The notes under the pieces: model-generated
Seen by the model: only the letters and a program-made list of their open reading frames with translations
Database searches by the model: none
Told to the model about the DNA's origin: nothing
NCBI GenBank assembly: GCA_029204225.1
Contig: CM055109.1
Span: forward strand, 178,647 to 242,646
Reading direction: 5' to 3'
DNA from: Diphasiastrum complanatum
Lineage: Eukaryota; Streptophyta; Lycopodiopsida; Lycopodiales; Lycopodiaceae
DNA: 64,000 nucleotides
Part shown: in pieces, positions 10,415 to 21,266 of the stretch
Numbering within the stretch: position 1 is the stretch's first letter
How the letters are laid out: the number at the start of each line of letters is the position of its first letter
Translations under genes and position numbers: made by a program

Positions 10415-11011
10415 ATTAGGCGGCCAAATGTGCAGGTTTTGCCAGATTTAGAAGAGATTTGTGGGCGAGTTTGCTTTTGTAGCATTCCAATCAAGTTTCT
10501 AGCTAAAAATCTTGTTGATTTATGTGTAGAAATTGGATCTTTGTGATCAAAACATCATTTGTATGCATTTCAATTGAAGTAGGGCGAATTCCCTCTGTAC
10601 TTATCAGAATAAGGAGACAAAAATTGTTTTGGAAAGAGGGAGATGCAAGATCCAACAAGATCCTATTAGTTTTCCATTCTAGCATATAGTTTTTTGATTC
10701 AATTTCTTGCTTCTTCATGTCAAAAACTTCAAAATTGATGTAACCCTCTGATTTTCAGTTTGCTGAATGATTCAAGAGTGTATTTCAATCTTAGGAGTGA
10801 GGGAAAAGCAAGTATATTGAGGTTTGGTCTTGGTTTGATCAAGAAATCATAAAACTAGTGGCTAAAATTAAGGAAAAAGTGAGGAAAAGAGAGAAAAAGT
10901 AAGGTTTTAGGTTCCAAATCTTTGTGATTTCTTCTTGTGTTTCATTTGTTGATTCAAGAGAGTGCTTAGTGCATTGGAACAGGTCAAAGATCAGAGATCA
11001 ATCATTGCAAC
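10415..11011 (+). other. B1 untranslated leader
   Basis: 597 bases between primer site and the gag-pol ATG; no reading frame of note. The short frame at 10337-10546 crosses the LTR border and is not a gene. Confidence 0.7.
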
Positions 11012-13876
11012 ATGGCTACAAATGGAGGCTACATGTTGGAAAGCAATGATAGGCTTACCTCCCTCAACTATTCTACTTGGAAAGTAAGGATGGAGTCTTT
11101 GCTTGAGATGAATGAGTTGATGGATATTGTTGTAGGTGTGGAGGAGAGACCTTTGGCACCTCAAGAACAATTGAGGTATGACAAGAGGGCAAAGAAAGCC
11201 CTTCACATGATCAAGATGAATGTGACAAATGAGCTTATCAAAGAGGTTGGTAAGTGCACATCATCTAGTGAAGCTTGGGAAGCCTTGAAGAAGGTTTATG
11301 AATCCAAGTCTACTTCTAGAGTGTTGACTTTAAGAAGGCAAATCTTTTCTTGTATGCAAAAGAAGAGTGAGAATGGACATGCTTTTGTTTTGAGAGTTAA
11401 AGCATTGAATGATGAGTTAGCATGCATTAATGATGGCATAAATAATGAGGAGCTTGTTCAAGTGATTCTCAATGGCTTGTTGGATGATCATGTTAATCTT
11501 GTTCAAAGTTATGCTATCCAAAAATGTTTACCAAGTGTTGGAGACTTGCAAGAGGTCTTGTTGGCTGAAGAATTCAGGTTGCAAGCAAGAGTGGGAGCAT
11601 CTTCTACATCTCAAGGAGGAGAAGAGGAGGCAATGTTCTCTAAAGGCAAGTTCAAGGGCAAAGGTAAAAGCAATTGGTCTAAAGGGCAAGACCAAGGTGA
11701 GCACTCTACTTTTGGCAAAAAGAAGGATAGATCTAAGCTAAAATGTTTCTATTGTGGAGTCAAAGGGCATTTTGCTAGTGATTGTTTTAAGAAAAAGAGG
11801 GATCAAGGGGAAAAGCAAACCAATCTAACTATTGATGAGGGTGGGGATGAGCTTCTTTCAAATGATGCTTTTGTTATGTCATCTTGCTTGTTGGCTAATC
11901 ATGGAGACATTGATCCTTGGTGGATTGATAGTGGAGCCACTTCTCATATGACATATCATAAAGAGTATTTTTCATCTTTAATGGCATTTGATGGTGATAG
12001 GAAGGTAATCTATACCGCAAATGATGGTGAGTGTGCAATCAAGGGGATTGGCACAATTCCTATTTCACTTTCTACAAATAGGAATATAGAATTGAAAAAT
12101 GTTTTGCTCATTCCATCCATTACCAAGAACTTACTTAGTGTAAGCCAAATGCTTGACAAAGGATTCAAAGTTGAGTTTGATGGTGATGCTTGCTTGATCA
12201 AAAAGGGGTGTAGTATCATTGCAAAAGGGAAAAGGCAAGGGAAATTGTTCAAGCTTGATGCATGTGTTGTTGCTAACCAAGTTGGATGCATGGCAAATGA
12301 ACAAATGTCAATTCAAGAGGTATGGCATAAAAGGATGGGACATCTCAACTACAAGGCCTTGGAGGTAATAGCCAAAAAGGAGGTAGTAAGGGGACTTCCC
12401 AAGTCTCTTACTTGCTTGAATCATGTTTGTGAAGAATGTGCTTTGTCTAAATCACATAGATTGCCATATACTAGATCTATATCTAGATCTAAGATGCCTT
12501 TTTCTCTCTTGCATTCGGATATTCATGGTGTTACTACAATTAGCAATGGAGGTGCTAAGATGTATGTAACTTTCATTGATGATTTTAGTAGATTTTGTTG
12601 GGTTTATCTACTAAAGAGCAAGGATGAGGTGTTTGATGTGTTTGTCAAGTTCAAAGTTGCTATTGAGACTCAATTTACAACCAAAATCAAATGCTTGAGG
12701 AGCGACAATGGTGGTGAATACATTTCTAACAAATTCAAAGCCTTTTGCGATGAGCATGGGATCAAGAGGGAGTACACATGTCCAAGAACACCACAACAAA
12801 ATGGAGTGGCCGAGAGGAAGAATAGAACCTTGTGTGAGAGTGCAAAGGCAATGAGATTGAATGCTAATCTTCCTAAACCTTTTTGGAGTGATGCTTTGTT
12901 GTGTGCAAATTTCCTATGCAATAGATGGCCAAGTGTTGTATTGGAAGGAAAAACCCCTTTTGAAGCTTTGTTTGGTACGAAGCCTAATGTCAAGTTTCTA
13001 AGAACTTTTGGATGCATTTGCTACTTCAACATTACTCTTGATGATAGAACTAAGGAGGATCCATCTTCAAGAAAGGGCATTTTTGTTGGTTATAGTGAAG
13101 TAAGCAAAGCATATAGGATTTATGTTCCTTCAATCAAGAAAGTGTTCACAAGTAGGGATGTCATTTTTGATGAAGGTAACATTCCAAAAGTTGTTTCAAG
13201 TGATGATGGTGTTGTTGCAACTAATGTGCTTGATGACAATGGAGTTGATGACACATTGGATGTGGATGTTGAAGAAGCCTCTTCAAGTCAAATTCCAAGG
13301 AGAACTCCAAGGCATAAAGTGAAACCCTCAAGGCTCACTTATGATGGCAAAGGTAAGCAAGTGGTGGATGGATCCAACTATGCTTTCCTAACTTCTTTTG
13401 ATGTACCTTCATGTGTAGATGAAGCAAGGCAAGAAGAGGAATGGATCCAAGCAATGGATCTTGAGGTTGAAGCACTTATGAAGAACAACACATGGAGATT
13501 GGTGGAGCTTCCAAAGGGCAAAAGTGCAATTGGATGCAAATGGATCTTCAAGGTAAAGACAAATCAAGATGGATCTATCAACAAGTTGAAGGCAAGGTTG
13601 GTGGCTAAAGGTTATGCTCAAGAGCATGGCATTGACTATGAGGAAACCTTTGCACCCGTGGCAAAGATGGTGAGCATAAGAGTAATCATTTCCCTTGCAA
13701 CTCTTTATGGATGGGATCTTTGGCAATTAGACATTTCTAATGCTTTCTTGAATGGTGATCTTGAAGAGGAAGTCTACATGGAGCAACCCGAGAGCTATGT
13801 TTCTCATAGCAAGCCTAATCATGTGTGTTTTCTACAAAAAAGTTTGTATGGTCTTAAGCAAGCACCAAGGAGTTGA
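11012..13876 (+). CDS. B1 gag-pol polyprotein, truncated in RT
   Basis: An uninterrupted 954-residue frame of a Ty1/copia element. Gag comes first (residues 1 to about 240, with the WKVRMESLL and EAWEALKKVYES motifs), then a CCHC zinc knuckle CFYCGVKGHFASDC (245-258) and a protease with WIDSGATSHM (catalytic Asp 306). The GAG-pre-integrase motif WHKRMGHLN and the zinc-binding CEEC segment follow. The integrase core has Asp 503 (HSDIHG), Asp 565 (DNGGEY) and Glu 601 (AERKNR), an exact D-x35-E spacing. RT begins about residue 810 and includes IGCKWIFKVK, RLVAKGYAQ and QLDISNAFLNG. It ends at YGLKQAPRS followed by TGA. The frame stops because about 0.9 kb of RT, including YVDD, has been deleted. 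The start is the first ATG after the leader and matches the gag starts of B3 and F. Confidence 0.95.
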   Translation: MATNGGYMLESNDRLTSLNYSTWKVRMESLLEMNELMDIVVGVEERPLAPQEQLRYDKRAKKALHMIKMNVTNELIKEVGKCTSSSEAWEALKKVYESKSTSRVLTLRRQIFSCMQKKSENGHAFVLRVKALNDELACINDGINNEELVQVILNGLLDDHVNLVQSYAIQKCLPSVGDLQEVLLAEEFRLQARVGASSTSQGGEEEAMFSKGKFKGKGKSNWSKGQDQGEHSTFGKKKDRSKLKCFYCGVKGHFASDCFKKKRDQGEKQTNLTIDEGGDELLSNDAFVMSSCLLANHGDIDPWWIDSGATSHMTYHKEYFSSLMAFDGDRKVIYTANDGECAIKGIGTIPISLSTNRNIELKNVLLIPSITKNLLSVSQMLDKGFKVEFDGDACLIKKGCSIIAKGKRQGKLFKLDACVVANQVGCMANEQMSIQEVWHKRMGHLNYKALEVIAKKEVVRGLPKSLTCLNHVCEECALSKSHRLPYTRSISRSKMPFSLLHSDIHGVTTISNGGAKMYVTFIDDFSRFCWVYLLKSKDEVFDVFVKFKVAIETQFTTKIKCLRSDNGGEYISNKFKAFCDEHGIKREYTCPRTPQQNGVAERKNRTLCESAKAMRLNANLPKPFWSDALLCANFLCNRWPSVVLEGKTPFEALFGTKPNVKFLRTFGCICYFNITLDDRTKEDPSSRKGIFVGYSEVSKAYRIYVPSIKKVFTSRDVIFDEGNIPKVVSSDDGVVATNVLDDNGVDDTLDVDVEEASSSQIPRRTPRHKVKPSRLTYDGKGKQVVDGSNYAFLTSFDVPSCVDEARQEEEWIQAMDLEVEALMKNNTWRLVELPKGKSAIGCKWIFKVKTNQDGSINKLKARLVAKGYAQEHGIDYEETFAPVAKMVSIRVIISLATLYGWDLWQLDISNAFLNGDLEEEVYMEQPESYVSHSKPNHVCFLQKSLYGLKQAPRS

Positions 13877-14352
13877 TTCAGATTTTGCAAGAGACCTTAT
13901 GGATAGAAAATCCATAAATGCACATGCTATTTTCATAGGTGATGGAGCTATCTCATGGATGTCGAAGAAACAAGCAACTATATCACTTTCTTCTAGTGAG
14001 GCCGAGTACAAAGCTTTGACATCATGCACAAAGGAGATGGTGTGGATCAAGAGGATGATTATGGAGCTTCATTTGCTGGATTTTTCAAAGAGTCCAATCA
14101 TCTTTTGTGACAACCTTTCAGCCCAAAGTCTAGCAAGCAATCCGGTTTTCCATGCAAGGAGCAAACATATCGAGGTGGCTTACCATTTTGTGAGAGAACA
14201 AGTGTTGGCAAAAGAGATCAAGCTTGAACATGTCCCATCAAAGGAATGTGTGGCTGATATCTTTACCAAAGCATTGGGAAAGGACTTATTTTTCAAACAT
14301 AGAACAAGTCTTGGTGTACTTTCTAAATCTATGCTAAAACTAGTTGAAGAGG
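13877..14352 (+). pseudogene. B1 RNase H, out of frame after RT deletion
   Basis: Beginning right at the deletion joint, the frame offset by one reads DSDFARDLMDRKS, then AISWMSKKQATISLSSSEAEYKAL, FCDNLSAQSL, HARSKHIEVAYHFVREQ and ADIFTKALGKDLF, a good copia RNase H C-terminal half. Compare 27349-28134 (minus), where the same DSDFA segment is preceded by RT C-terminal sequence. The joint fuses KQAPRS to VDSDFA with a frameshift, so RNase H is not translated with pol. Confidence 0.9.
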
Positions 14353-14355
14353 GAG

Positions 14356-15008
14356 TGTGAAAAATTGTCAACTAGTAGTATTTTCCTAACTTGAGATTTT
14401 GTAGGCCTATGGCCAAATAAAAGTTAGAGATAGGTTCATACATGTATGTAGAGGCCCAAAGTATGTGTACACTACTTTTGAGGTCACATTAATTAGAGGA
14501 GGTCGAGTGTGGAGCTCTTCTATTGGCTCATAATTTGGTGCATTCCTATTTGACCAAATTTCTAGGTATATGGGTGAATCCTATTGGACCCCAATTTTAG
14601 CCTATCATAAGACAAGTGGCCAAGAGGCACTATGGCTGCTATAAATAGCCATTTCCACGAGTATGTACACATCTCATTTTCATTCTATTGAATGAATGTT
14701 ATGCTCTTTGAAGGTCCATCTTCTTCTCTCTCACTTTTTTGTTCATATCTTGCATTCTAGCCACTAGAATTGTGATTTCTTTGTTGCTATGGCTTCACAC
14801 GTGTGAAATGCAGGTTGTAGGCTCTGAAGTACGGATAGGGACAGCAAGTTTCTGTTTGTGGAAGCTTATGATCAGATTTTGATGTTTAGTTGATGTTTAG
14901 TATGCTTAACATCACAATTTCTATCATTTTTTCAATCTAGATGTGCATAACTTCCATGGCCAAGATCTTTATGAAACTTTAGCATCTTTTGGATCTGAGT
15001 TTTTCACA
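14356..15008 (+). repeat. B1 3' LTR
   Basis: 653 bp, preceded by the purine tract GAAGAGGGAG and followed by the target duplication GCAAA. Confidence 0.95.
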
Positions 15009-15013
15009 GCAAA

Positions 15014-15585
15014 TGGCAAAACGAATCCTACAGTATCTGAAGGGTACCCAGTAAATGAGATTAACCTACAGAGCTGAAAACAAAGAAGAAAGATTCGAGC
15101 TGCATCCTATAGTGATGCGAGTTGGGTGAGCTGCAAAGATACAAACAAGTCCATAACTTGAGGATGTACCATAGCATGCGGAGCTGCAATCAGCTGGATA
15201 TGCAAAAAGCAAACCTCGGTGGCTCAATCCTCTTGCGAAGCTGAATATGTCACAGCTTCAAAGGTGGCGAATGAGGTAGTGTGGCTGCAGATGATGCTAG
15301 AGGCAATCAGGATACCACAAGAAGGGCCAAGCACGATGTTGATGGACTCTCAGAGTGCCATCTATCTGTCCCAGGATCCTGTGTTCCATTCAAAGACAAA
15401 ACACATACCTCTGAAGTACCATCACATTCAAGATTTGATCTCAAAAGGAGAGCTCCAGGTCCAGTATATAAAATCAGAAGACATGATTGCAGATCTGCTC
15501 ACAAAACTGCTCAACAAGCCACTCTTTGCCAAACAAAGAAAGGCAATTGGATTAAACGTGCAAAGCTACAAGGTTCAAGAGGAAG
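15014..15585 (+). pseudogene. C1 RNase H (resumes after B1)
   Basis: Continues C1 pol from the B1 insertion point. GVTIACGAAISWICKKQTSVAQSSCEAEYV-type sequence, then DSQSAIYLSQDPVFHSKTKHI and ADLLTKLLNKPLFAKQRKAIGL, are visible in the 15219-15632 frame. Upstream stops occur near 15075, 15130 and 15160. A purine run AAGAGGAAG precedes LTR2. The last 15 residues of the frame read into the LTR and are probably not coding. Confidence 0.85.
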
Positions 15586-15971
15586 TGTCAGAAATGGTGA
15601 ACTCCTGCAACTTTTCCGCAACACGAATATGAAACGAAAGTCGAATGAGAACAATTCGCGAAAGTCAACGTCCCTTGACTAGATACGGAAGAAACGAAAT
15701 GAGCGAAAGCAAACGAATAAAACGAAACAAATGAAGGGGAATCTTTCACACTGCCAGCTGGCAGTTCAACGGGCTTGGAGTCGTAGACTTCATGCGCAGC
15801 TGAAACGAGTGCAACGACGGAGAGTAACTAATTAGTTGATTAACATTAACTAGTCTTGTGATTCTACGTTTAGCTATCTTGTAGACTCCACATAGTGGAG
15901 ATATAAACTATCATTTCTGGATCATAAATACAAAGAGAAAAAAAGAATAGACAAAAATATTGTAAGAGACA
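15586..15971 (+). repeat. Family C LTR2, left part
   Basis: Starts TGTCAGAAATGG and is cut at 15971 by element D in the short AG-rich tract. The right part is 19698-20054. Without D the LTR would be about 743 bp. It closes internal C1 and opens internal C2. Confidence 0.9.
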
Positions 15972-17234
15972 TGTGATGCCACAAAATTGTTAAATGTTGA
16001 ATAAGAACATAAATATGGCACAATTTACTCGAAATTGAAGATATGAGCTGGATAAATATAAATCATGAAGAGGCCTAAGTCATTTTTTGGGAATATATCT
16101 CCTAAGTACTTGTCTTATAATAAAGGACAAGACCTTTAAAAGGAAAGACATTGTCTTGGATAGCCTTTACTACGTCGTCCACACAAAACAACTAGATATG
16201 AAAAGACATGTTAAACTAGAGTAATTTTAACTCTTGGTTAAATATACCTCTTATGGTATAATTGAACGTATACTTAGTCTAATTGTTAACTAGACCCTTT
16301 CGCGGGAGCGATGCACATGTTGTTTTAGAGGTGTAATTGTTCGTCCCGTAGAACATATATTGATCTCACACTTCAGTCTCGAGCATCGAGAGAGAAGAGT
16401 TTATGCATATGTAAGAGATTGAAGAAGTGAATAGAGTGCTGAGAGTTATTCTCCCTTATCTCTGTTCTCCGCACTGTTGAGTGTGAGTGATCCTGAGTCT
16501 ACTAGCAATCTCTAACGCATTTCATGAATTACTCTCTGATCAGACAAACTCTCTAGCACATTACAGTCGTTGGCTGTGTATCCGTAAAAGATGCTCTAAG
16601 GAACTGTCTTAAAATCATTTTATTCGTCTGTCGTGAATACTTTCTTTTCGGCACTCGAATAACGACTATCTTTGGTACAGTCTAGCATGATCATTGAATA
16701 AAACTGTATGTATACATATGAGATGACAGTCCATGTCTGAAGAATCGAGTTCTTGATCTGTGTTCCTGATTGTAATTGACATAAGTTTCTAACGTGCTCT
16801 GAAACTATTCGTGTTCTTTGACCATTAAATTGGAGTTACGTTGTTGAGGACTTCTGTCTAGAAATGAACAGTTTGCGAACGCGATTAATTAATTGTCTGC
16901 ACAACCACGCATACATCAAACATTTCTTGACTCTCTATTGATACCTTAATCAGCCAGAGTGTAGTACTATTGTACTACTCTGATAAAATCTCATCTGTAG
17001 AACGCGTTTCATTCGATTTGATAGAGGCCATATTGTTGTTTAGAAATTATTAACATTACATTCCTCAAACACAAGTAATACTGGTTACTTTCTAATGTTT
17101 GTCGACAACCAGAATAACACTCGAAACCATTTGTCATAAATTGTACCAAATACATAACTTTCTAACAATGTCCCTTGTGGGAACGACATTATTTACTACA
17201 AAATCTATATTAACCTTGTTGGTATAGTACGACA
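15972..17234 (+). repeat. Element D 5' LTR (1263 bp)
   Basis: Begins TGTGATGCCAC and ends GTATAGTACGACA. It lacks a stretch of roughly 60 bases present in the 3' LTR (about 19379-19440). Confidence 0.9.
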
Positions 17235-17246
17235 TATACCAATGTT

Positions 17247-17264
17247 TGGCGCCATTGTCGGGGA
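17247..17264 (+). other. Element D primer-binding site (tRNA-Asp type)
   Basis: TGGCGCCATTGTCGGGGA differs by two bases from the common plant gypsy site TGGCGCCGTTGCCGGGGA, complementary to tRNA-Asp. It starts 12 bases after the LTR end rather than abutting it. The minus-strand relative at 48308-48325 has the same spacing. Confidence 0.8.
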
Positions 17265-17316
17265 TAGCTTAAGAAAGTTATAAGAAATCTGACACATCCA
17301 TCTCCATCTCTAGTCT

Positions 17317-17433
17317 ATGTCAGATAGAGAATCCCGACTAGAACAATACCGTAAGCTTATAGACGACTTTCTCTGGTTATGGGCCAAGCTCTCTATCGAG
17401 CAGAAAGGATTTCTCTGTTGGGGCATAATCTAG
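17317..17433 (+). pseudogene. Element D short gag-like start
   Basis: A 38-codon frame beginning MSDRESRLEQYRKLIDDFL and ending at TAG. The collapsed D relative at 48210-48300 (minus) starts with the same MSDRES at the same distance from the primer site, which suggests this was the first codons of the family's gag. The rest of the internal region (17434-18370) has stops in every frame. I cannot assign a function beyond position. Confidence 0.45.
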
Positions 17434-18370
17434 GGGAAATTCTAGGTCGTGCCTTTCGGATTAGCAGAGTTATACATACTTTGGCTATGTATGCTCTTGA
17501 ATATATTTGAATCAAAGAATTTTAATTTTTGAGGAACGAAGACAATAAGTGACATTTTTGGAAGTGAAAGTCACAGTTTCAACTGTACAAACCACAAGTT
17601 GTTGCGGATCTAGGTGCTTTTGACGATGCAGGGTTGCTGATCAATGTAAATATGGCCTATCCTGAACTCTTCAGTCTTTATGTGGATTGGGACCGAAATC
17701 TTGCAGATTATTTTGCGGGAATTTGATACAATCTGCAAGACAGAAGGAAGTCAATTCGCTATAAGCAATTTTGTACATATTCCTTTTGGCAGTTCGGAAC
17801 TTTCGCGGCAAAGACATTGTTTTTCATTCAGAATCTTTATGTTAAAGCAATTTCATAAGATTTTCAGCTCGCTATAGTAAAGAAATCACACTACGAAGTG
17901 GTTCAGATGTAGATAGAAAGTTAACTCAGGAGCTGTTTGATAGAACTTTGCTCCCGGTTAAGCTTCAAGAATTCGACAACCTCCCAATTGGCCGTTATAC
18001 GAAATCCAAAGAAGACTTGTTGTTGATGAGGCTCAACAAAACTTGGAGTTCGCTCAAAAGCTACAATGATGAATTGAATTTTTTGTAAATATTTATTCTT
18101 ACCTATGTCATGGTGATGATTACATGTGATGCTGAATCCAGATCTTTGAAGTTTGATGAGGTTTTGAAGATTGATTCCAGTTCTTATCAACAATTCAAAG
18201 ATCAAATCAAATCAACCTATTTAATAGAAACAACAAAGACACATATTCTCTAAGATGAAAAAATATCTAAAGGACGAAACCTATGAAGAAATATCTTTTC
18301 ACCTTAACGAAAATCTGAAGAATAAGGATGATATGTTCATGAGGACGTTTCACATTTGAGAAAGGGGATA
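17434..18370 (+). other. Element D internal region, non-coding remnant
   Basis: Stops in all frames. Scattered readable pieces (for example around 17690-17870 and 17940-18060) look like decayed coding sequence but match no domain I recognise. A purine tract GAGAAAGGGGA (about 18357-18368) precedes the 3' LTR as expected for a polypurine tract. Confidence 0.55.
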
Positions 18371-19692
18371 TGTGATGCCACAAAATTGTTAAATGTTAAA
18401 TATCAACATAAATATGGCACGATTTACTCGAAAATGAAGATATGAGCTGGATAAATATAAATCATGAAGAGGCCTAGGTCATTTTTTGGGAATAAATCTC
18501 CTAAGTATTTGCCTTATAATAAAGGACAAGACCTTTAAAAGGAAAGACATTGCCTTGGACAGCCTTTACTAGGTCGTCCACACGAAACGACTAGATATGA
18601 AAAGACATGTTAAACTAGAGTAATTTTAACTCTTGGTTAGATATACCTCTTATGGTATAATTGAATGTATACTTAGTCTAATTGTTAACTAGACCCTTTC
18701 GCGGGAGCGAGGCACCTGTTGTTTTAGAGGTGTGTTTGTTCGTCCCGTAGAACATATATTGATCTCACACTTCAGTCTCGAGCATCGAGAGAGAAGAGTT
18801 TATGCATATGTAAGAGGTTGAAGAAGTGAATAGAGTGCTGAGAGTTATTCTCCTTTATATCTGTTCTCTGCATTGTTGAGTGTGATTGATCCTGAGTCTA
18901 CTAGCAATCTCTAACGCATTTCATGAATTACTCTCTGATCAGACAAACTCTCTAGCGCATTACAGTCGTTTGTTGTGTATCCGTAAAACATGCTCTAAGG
19001 AACTGTCTTAAAATCATTTTATTCATCTGTCGTGAATACTTTCTTTTCGGCACTCGAATAACGACTATCTTTGGTACAGTCTAGCACGATCATTGAATAA
19101 AACTATATGTATACATATGAGATGATAGTCCCTGCCTGAAGAATTGAGTCCTTGATCTGTGTTCCTGATTGTAATTGACATAAGTTTCTAACGTGCTCTG
19201 AAACTATTCGTGTTCTTTAACCATTAAATTGGAGTTATGTTGTTGAGGACTTCTGTCTAGAAATGAACAGTTCGCAAACACGATTAATTAATTGTCTACA
19301 CAACCACAAATACATCAAACATTTCTTGACTCTCTGTTGACACCTTAATCAGTCGAAGTGTAGTACTGCTGTACTACTCCATGCACTGATCATCCAAGAA
19401 AATCTCCATAAATTTTTGCAAATAATCTTTGAATGCCATCTACATAACTCATCTGTAGAACGCGTTTCATTCGATTTGATAGAGGCCAGATTGCTGTTCT
19501 GAAATTATTAACATTACATTCCTCAAACACAAGTAATACTGGTTACTTTCTAATGTCTGTCGACAACCAAAATAACACTTGAAACCATTTGTCATAAATT
19601 GTACCAAATGCATAACTTTCTAACGCTATTTCCTATGGGAACGACATTATTTACTACAAAATCTATATTAACCTTGTTGGTATAGTACGACA
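18371..19692 (+). repeat. Element D 3' LTR (1322 bp)
   Basis: Matches the 5' LTR apart from scattered substitutions and about 60 extra bases near 19379-19440. It is followed by the AGACA duplication. Confidence 0.9.
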
Positions 19693-19697
19693 AGACA

Positions 19698-20054
19698 GAG
19701 AGAGAGACATAGCGACTAGAGCAAAAAAGAAAAATACTAGAAACAAAAAGAGTTGTGCATGAAAGTTTGCCAACAAGCAGAACACAACAAAAGAGCAGAG
19801 TGTCATTCCGCTAACGAGCGAGACACTGACGATCTCGCTCTAAAAATCATACTCATTGCTTTATTTTTGTGCTTCTCCTTGTCTTGCATCATTTGTCTTG
19901 ATTGCTAGAATAGAATGTGTTTTGTGCTGTGTAGTCGCGTGTCTAGGATCCTGTGAAGCTTCTGCACAAAAGAATATTCAACGACACAAAATCGTTCTCG
20001 AATACAAAAACGAAAATGAAAATGAAAAAGAAAAACAGTTTCGCTTTCGCGACA
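19698..20054 (+). repeat. Family C LTR2, right part
   Basis: Resumes the C LTR after element D and ends TTTCGCGACA. Unlike LTR1 there is no primer site; the next base already belongs to gag-like C2 sequence. Confidence 0.9.
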
Positions 20055-21266
20055 ACAAGCTTGCCAAGCTCATACAACAGTTGGGTGATGATCATCACGA
20101 CACATCCAGAACTGACTCTTTCAAGAGTCATTACAATGTTGTTGTAGAAAGACACACGGAGGAACGAAGCCTCAAGTTTCTCAGCTGATTCTCACGCCTT
20201 GTACACCAACAAGAGCATGACTAAGTAGAAGAAGAAGAAAGGCCCGAAGCAATCAAAGCAAGACCAGAAACCAGCACAACACAAAGAACAATCGAATTTG
20301 TAGAAAAAGAAGAAGCTGTTCTGCAGATACTGCAAACAAAACAACCACGAGATTCAAGACTGTCGGATATTACAAGCTAAGCACAACATCAAGGGACAGT
20401 TGAATCAAGTGGCCAATGTAGCTACAAATGCTCCACAGCCCATTCAAGAAGCGGATCATGATGCCTTCATGACCAGCCATCAAGGAGCATCCAGCGATAG
20501 TTCTTGGTTTCTGGATTCCGGTGCCACTCAACATATGACCAGCCTCATTAGTTGTTTTGAGTCCTATACACCCTACAGTACCAACAAATATGTTCACCTT
20601 GGCAATAATAGCACACAAGCTATTAAAGGTGAAGGTACTATAAGATTGAGCTTTGCAAATGATCAATATAGGCTACTTTCTAAAGTCCTGTATGTACCCA
20701 ACTTATCTACGAATCTGCTCTCTGTAAGCAGTATCGCAGATTTAGGACATAAAGTAGAATTTGAATGTGATCAGTGCAAAGTAGTTGATAGGACAGACAA
20801 GATCCTAGCACTCAGAAAGAGACATGGATACTTGTATAGATTAAGTCATCGTTTTTCTGCCTCTAGTCAGGCACTCAGTACTTTTATTCAAGCAAATAAA
20901 AGTTCACTTTGTCATTATAGACTTGGTCACTTGAATCATGTTGTTGTACAACAAATGTCTAGACATTCTATTGTTCTTGATCTAGACTATCCTCGTGATA
21001 AAGTCGAGTTACATGTCTATCAAGACTGCCTAGTTGGTAAACAGACTAGAAAACCATTTAGATCAAGCCATCAACATACTACTAGGGGATTGTTAGACAT
21101 TTGTGGCCCAATGAAAAATCCTTCACTGAAGGATGCAAAGTATTTTATAGCCTTTATTGATGAATTTTCTAGAAGAACTATGGTATACTTTATCAAGAAG
21201 ATATCAGAAGCTTTCAATTGCTTCAGGATTTTCAAGGAGCATGTAAAAAAGAGATTGGAAGGATGA
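20055..21266 (+). pseudogene. C2 gag C-terminus, protease and integrase N-half
   Basis: Starts in gag with no primer site, leader or gag N-terminus. A CCHC knuckle reads CRYCKQNNHEIQDC (about 20318-20360). From 20400 a 288-residue open frame contains the protease WFLDSGATQHM, LLSVSSIADLGHKVEF, CHYRLGHLN (pre-integrase, with the second His altered in context), the cysteine segment CLVGKQTRKPF and the integrase start LLDICGPMKNPS. HSD is missing before CGP, where copy C3 has IVHSDICGP, so the first catalytic Asp is lost. A frameshift at a run of A near 21245 ends the frame. Confidence 0.85.

Larger units (their letters stand above)
9750..15008 (+). mobile_element. Copia element B1, nested in C1 RT
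   Basis: A structurally clear LTR retrotransposon. It has 653-bp LTRs (9750-10402 and 14356-15008) with TGTGAA...TTCACA ends, a primer site, one long gag-pol frame, a purine tract (GAAGAGGGAG) before the 3' LTR, and a 5-bp target duplication GCAAA (9745-9749 and 15009-15013). Only two LTR differences are visible, so insertion is recent. It lacks the RT catalytic core and is therefore defective by itself. Confidence 0.95.
15972..19692 (+). mobile_element. Gypsy-type non-autonomous element D, nested in C LTR2
   Basis: LTRs at 15972-17234 and 18371-19692 begin TGTGATGCCAC and end TACGACA. The target duplication AGACA (15967-15971 and 19693-19697) is perfect. The internal part is only 1.1 kb and has no protease, RT or integrase. 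The primer site is of tRNA-Asp type, common in Ty3/gypsy elements of the Tat and Athila groups. It is best called a LARD-like derivative. The two LTRs differ at about a dozen places in the first 230 bases, so it is much older than B1. Confidence 0.9.
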
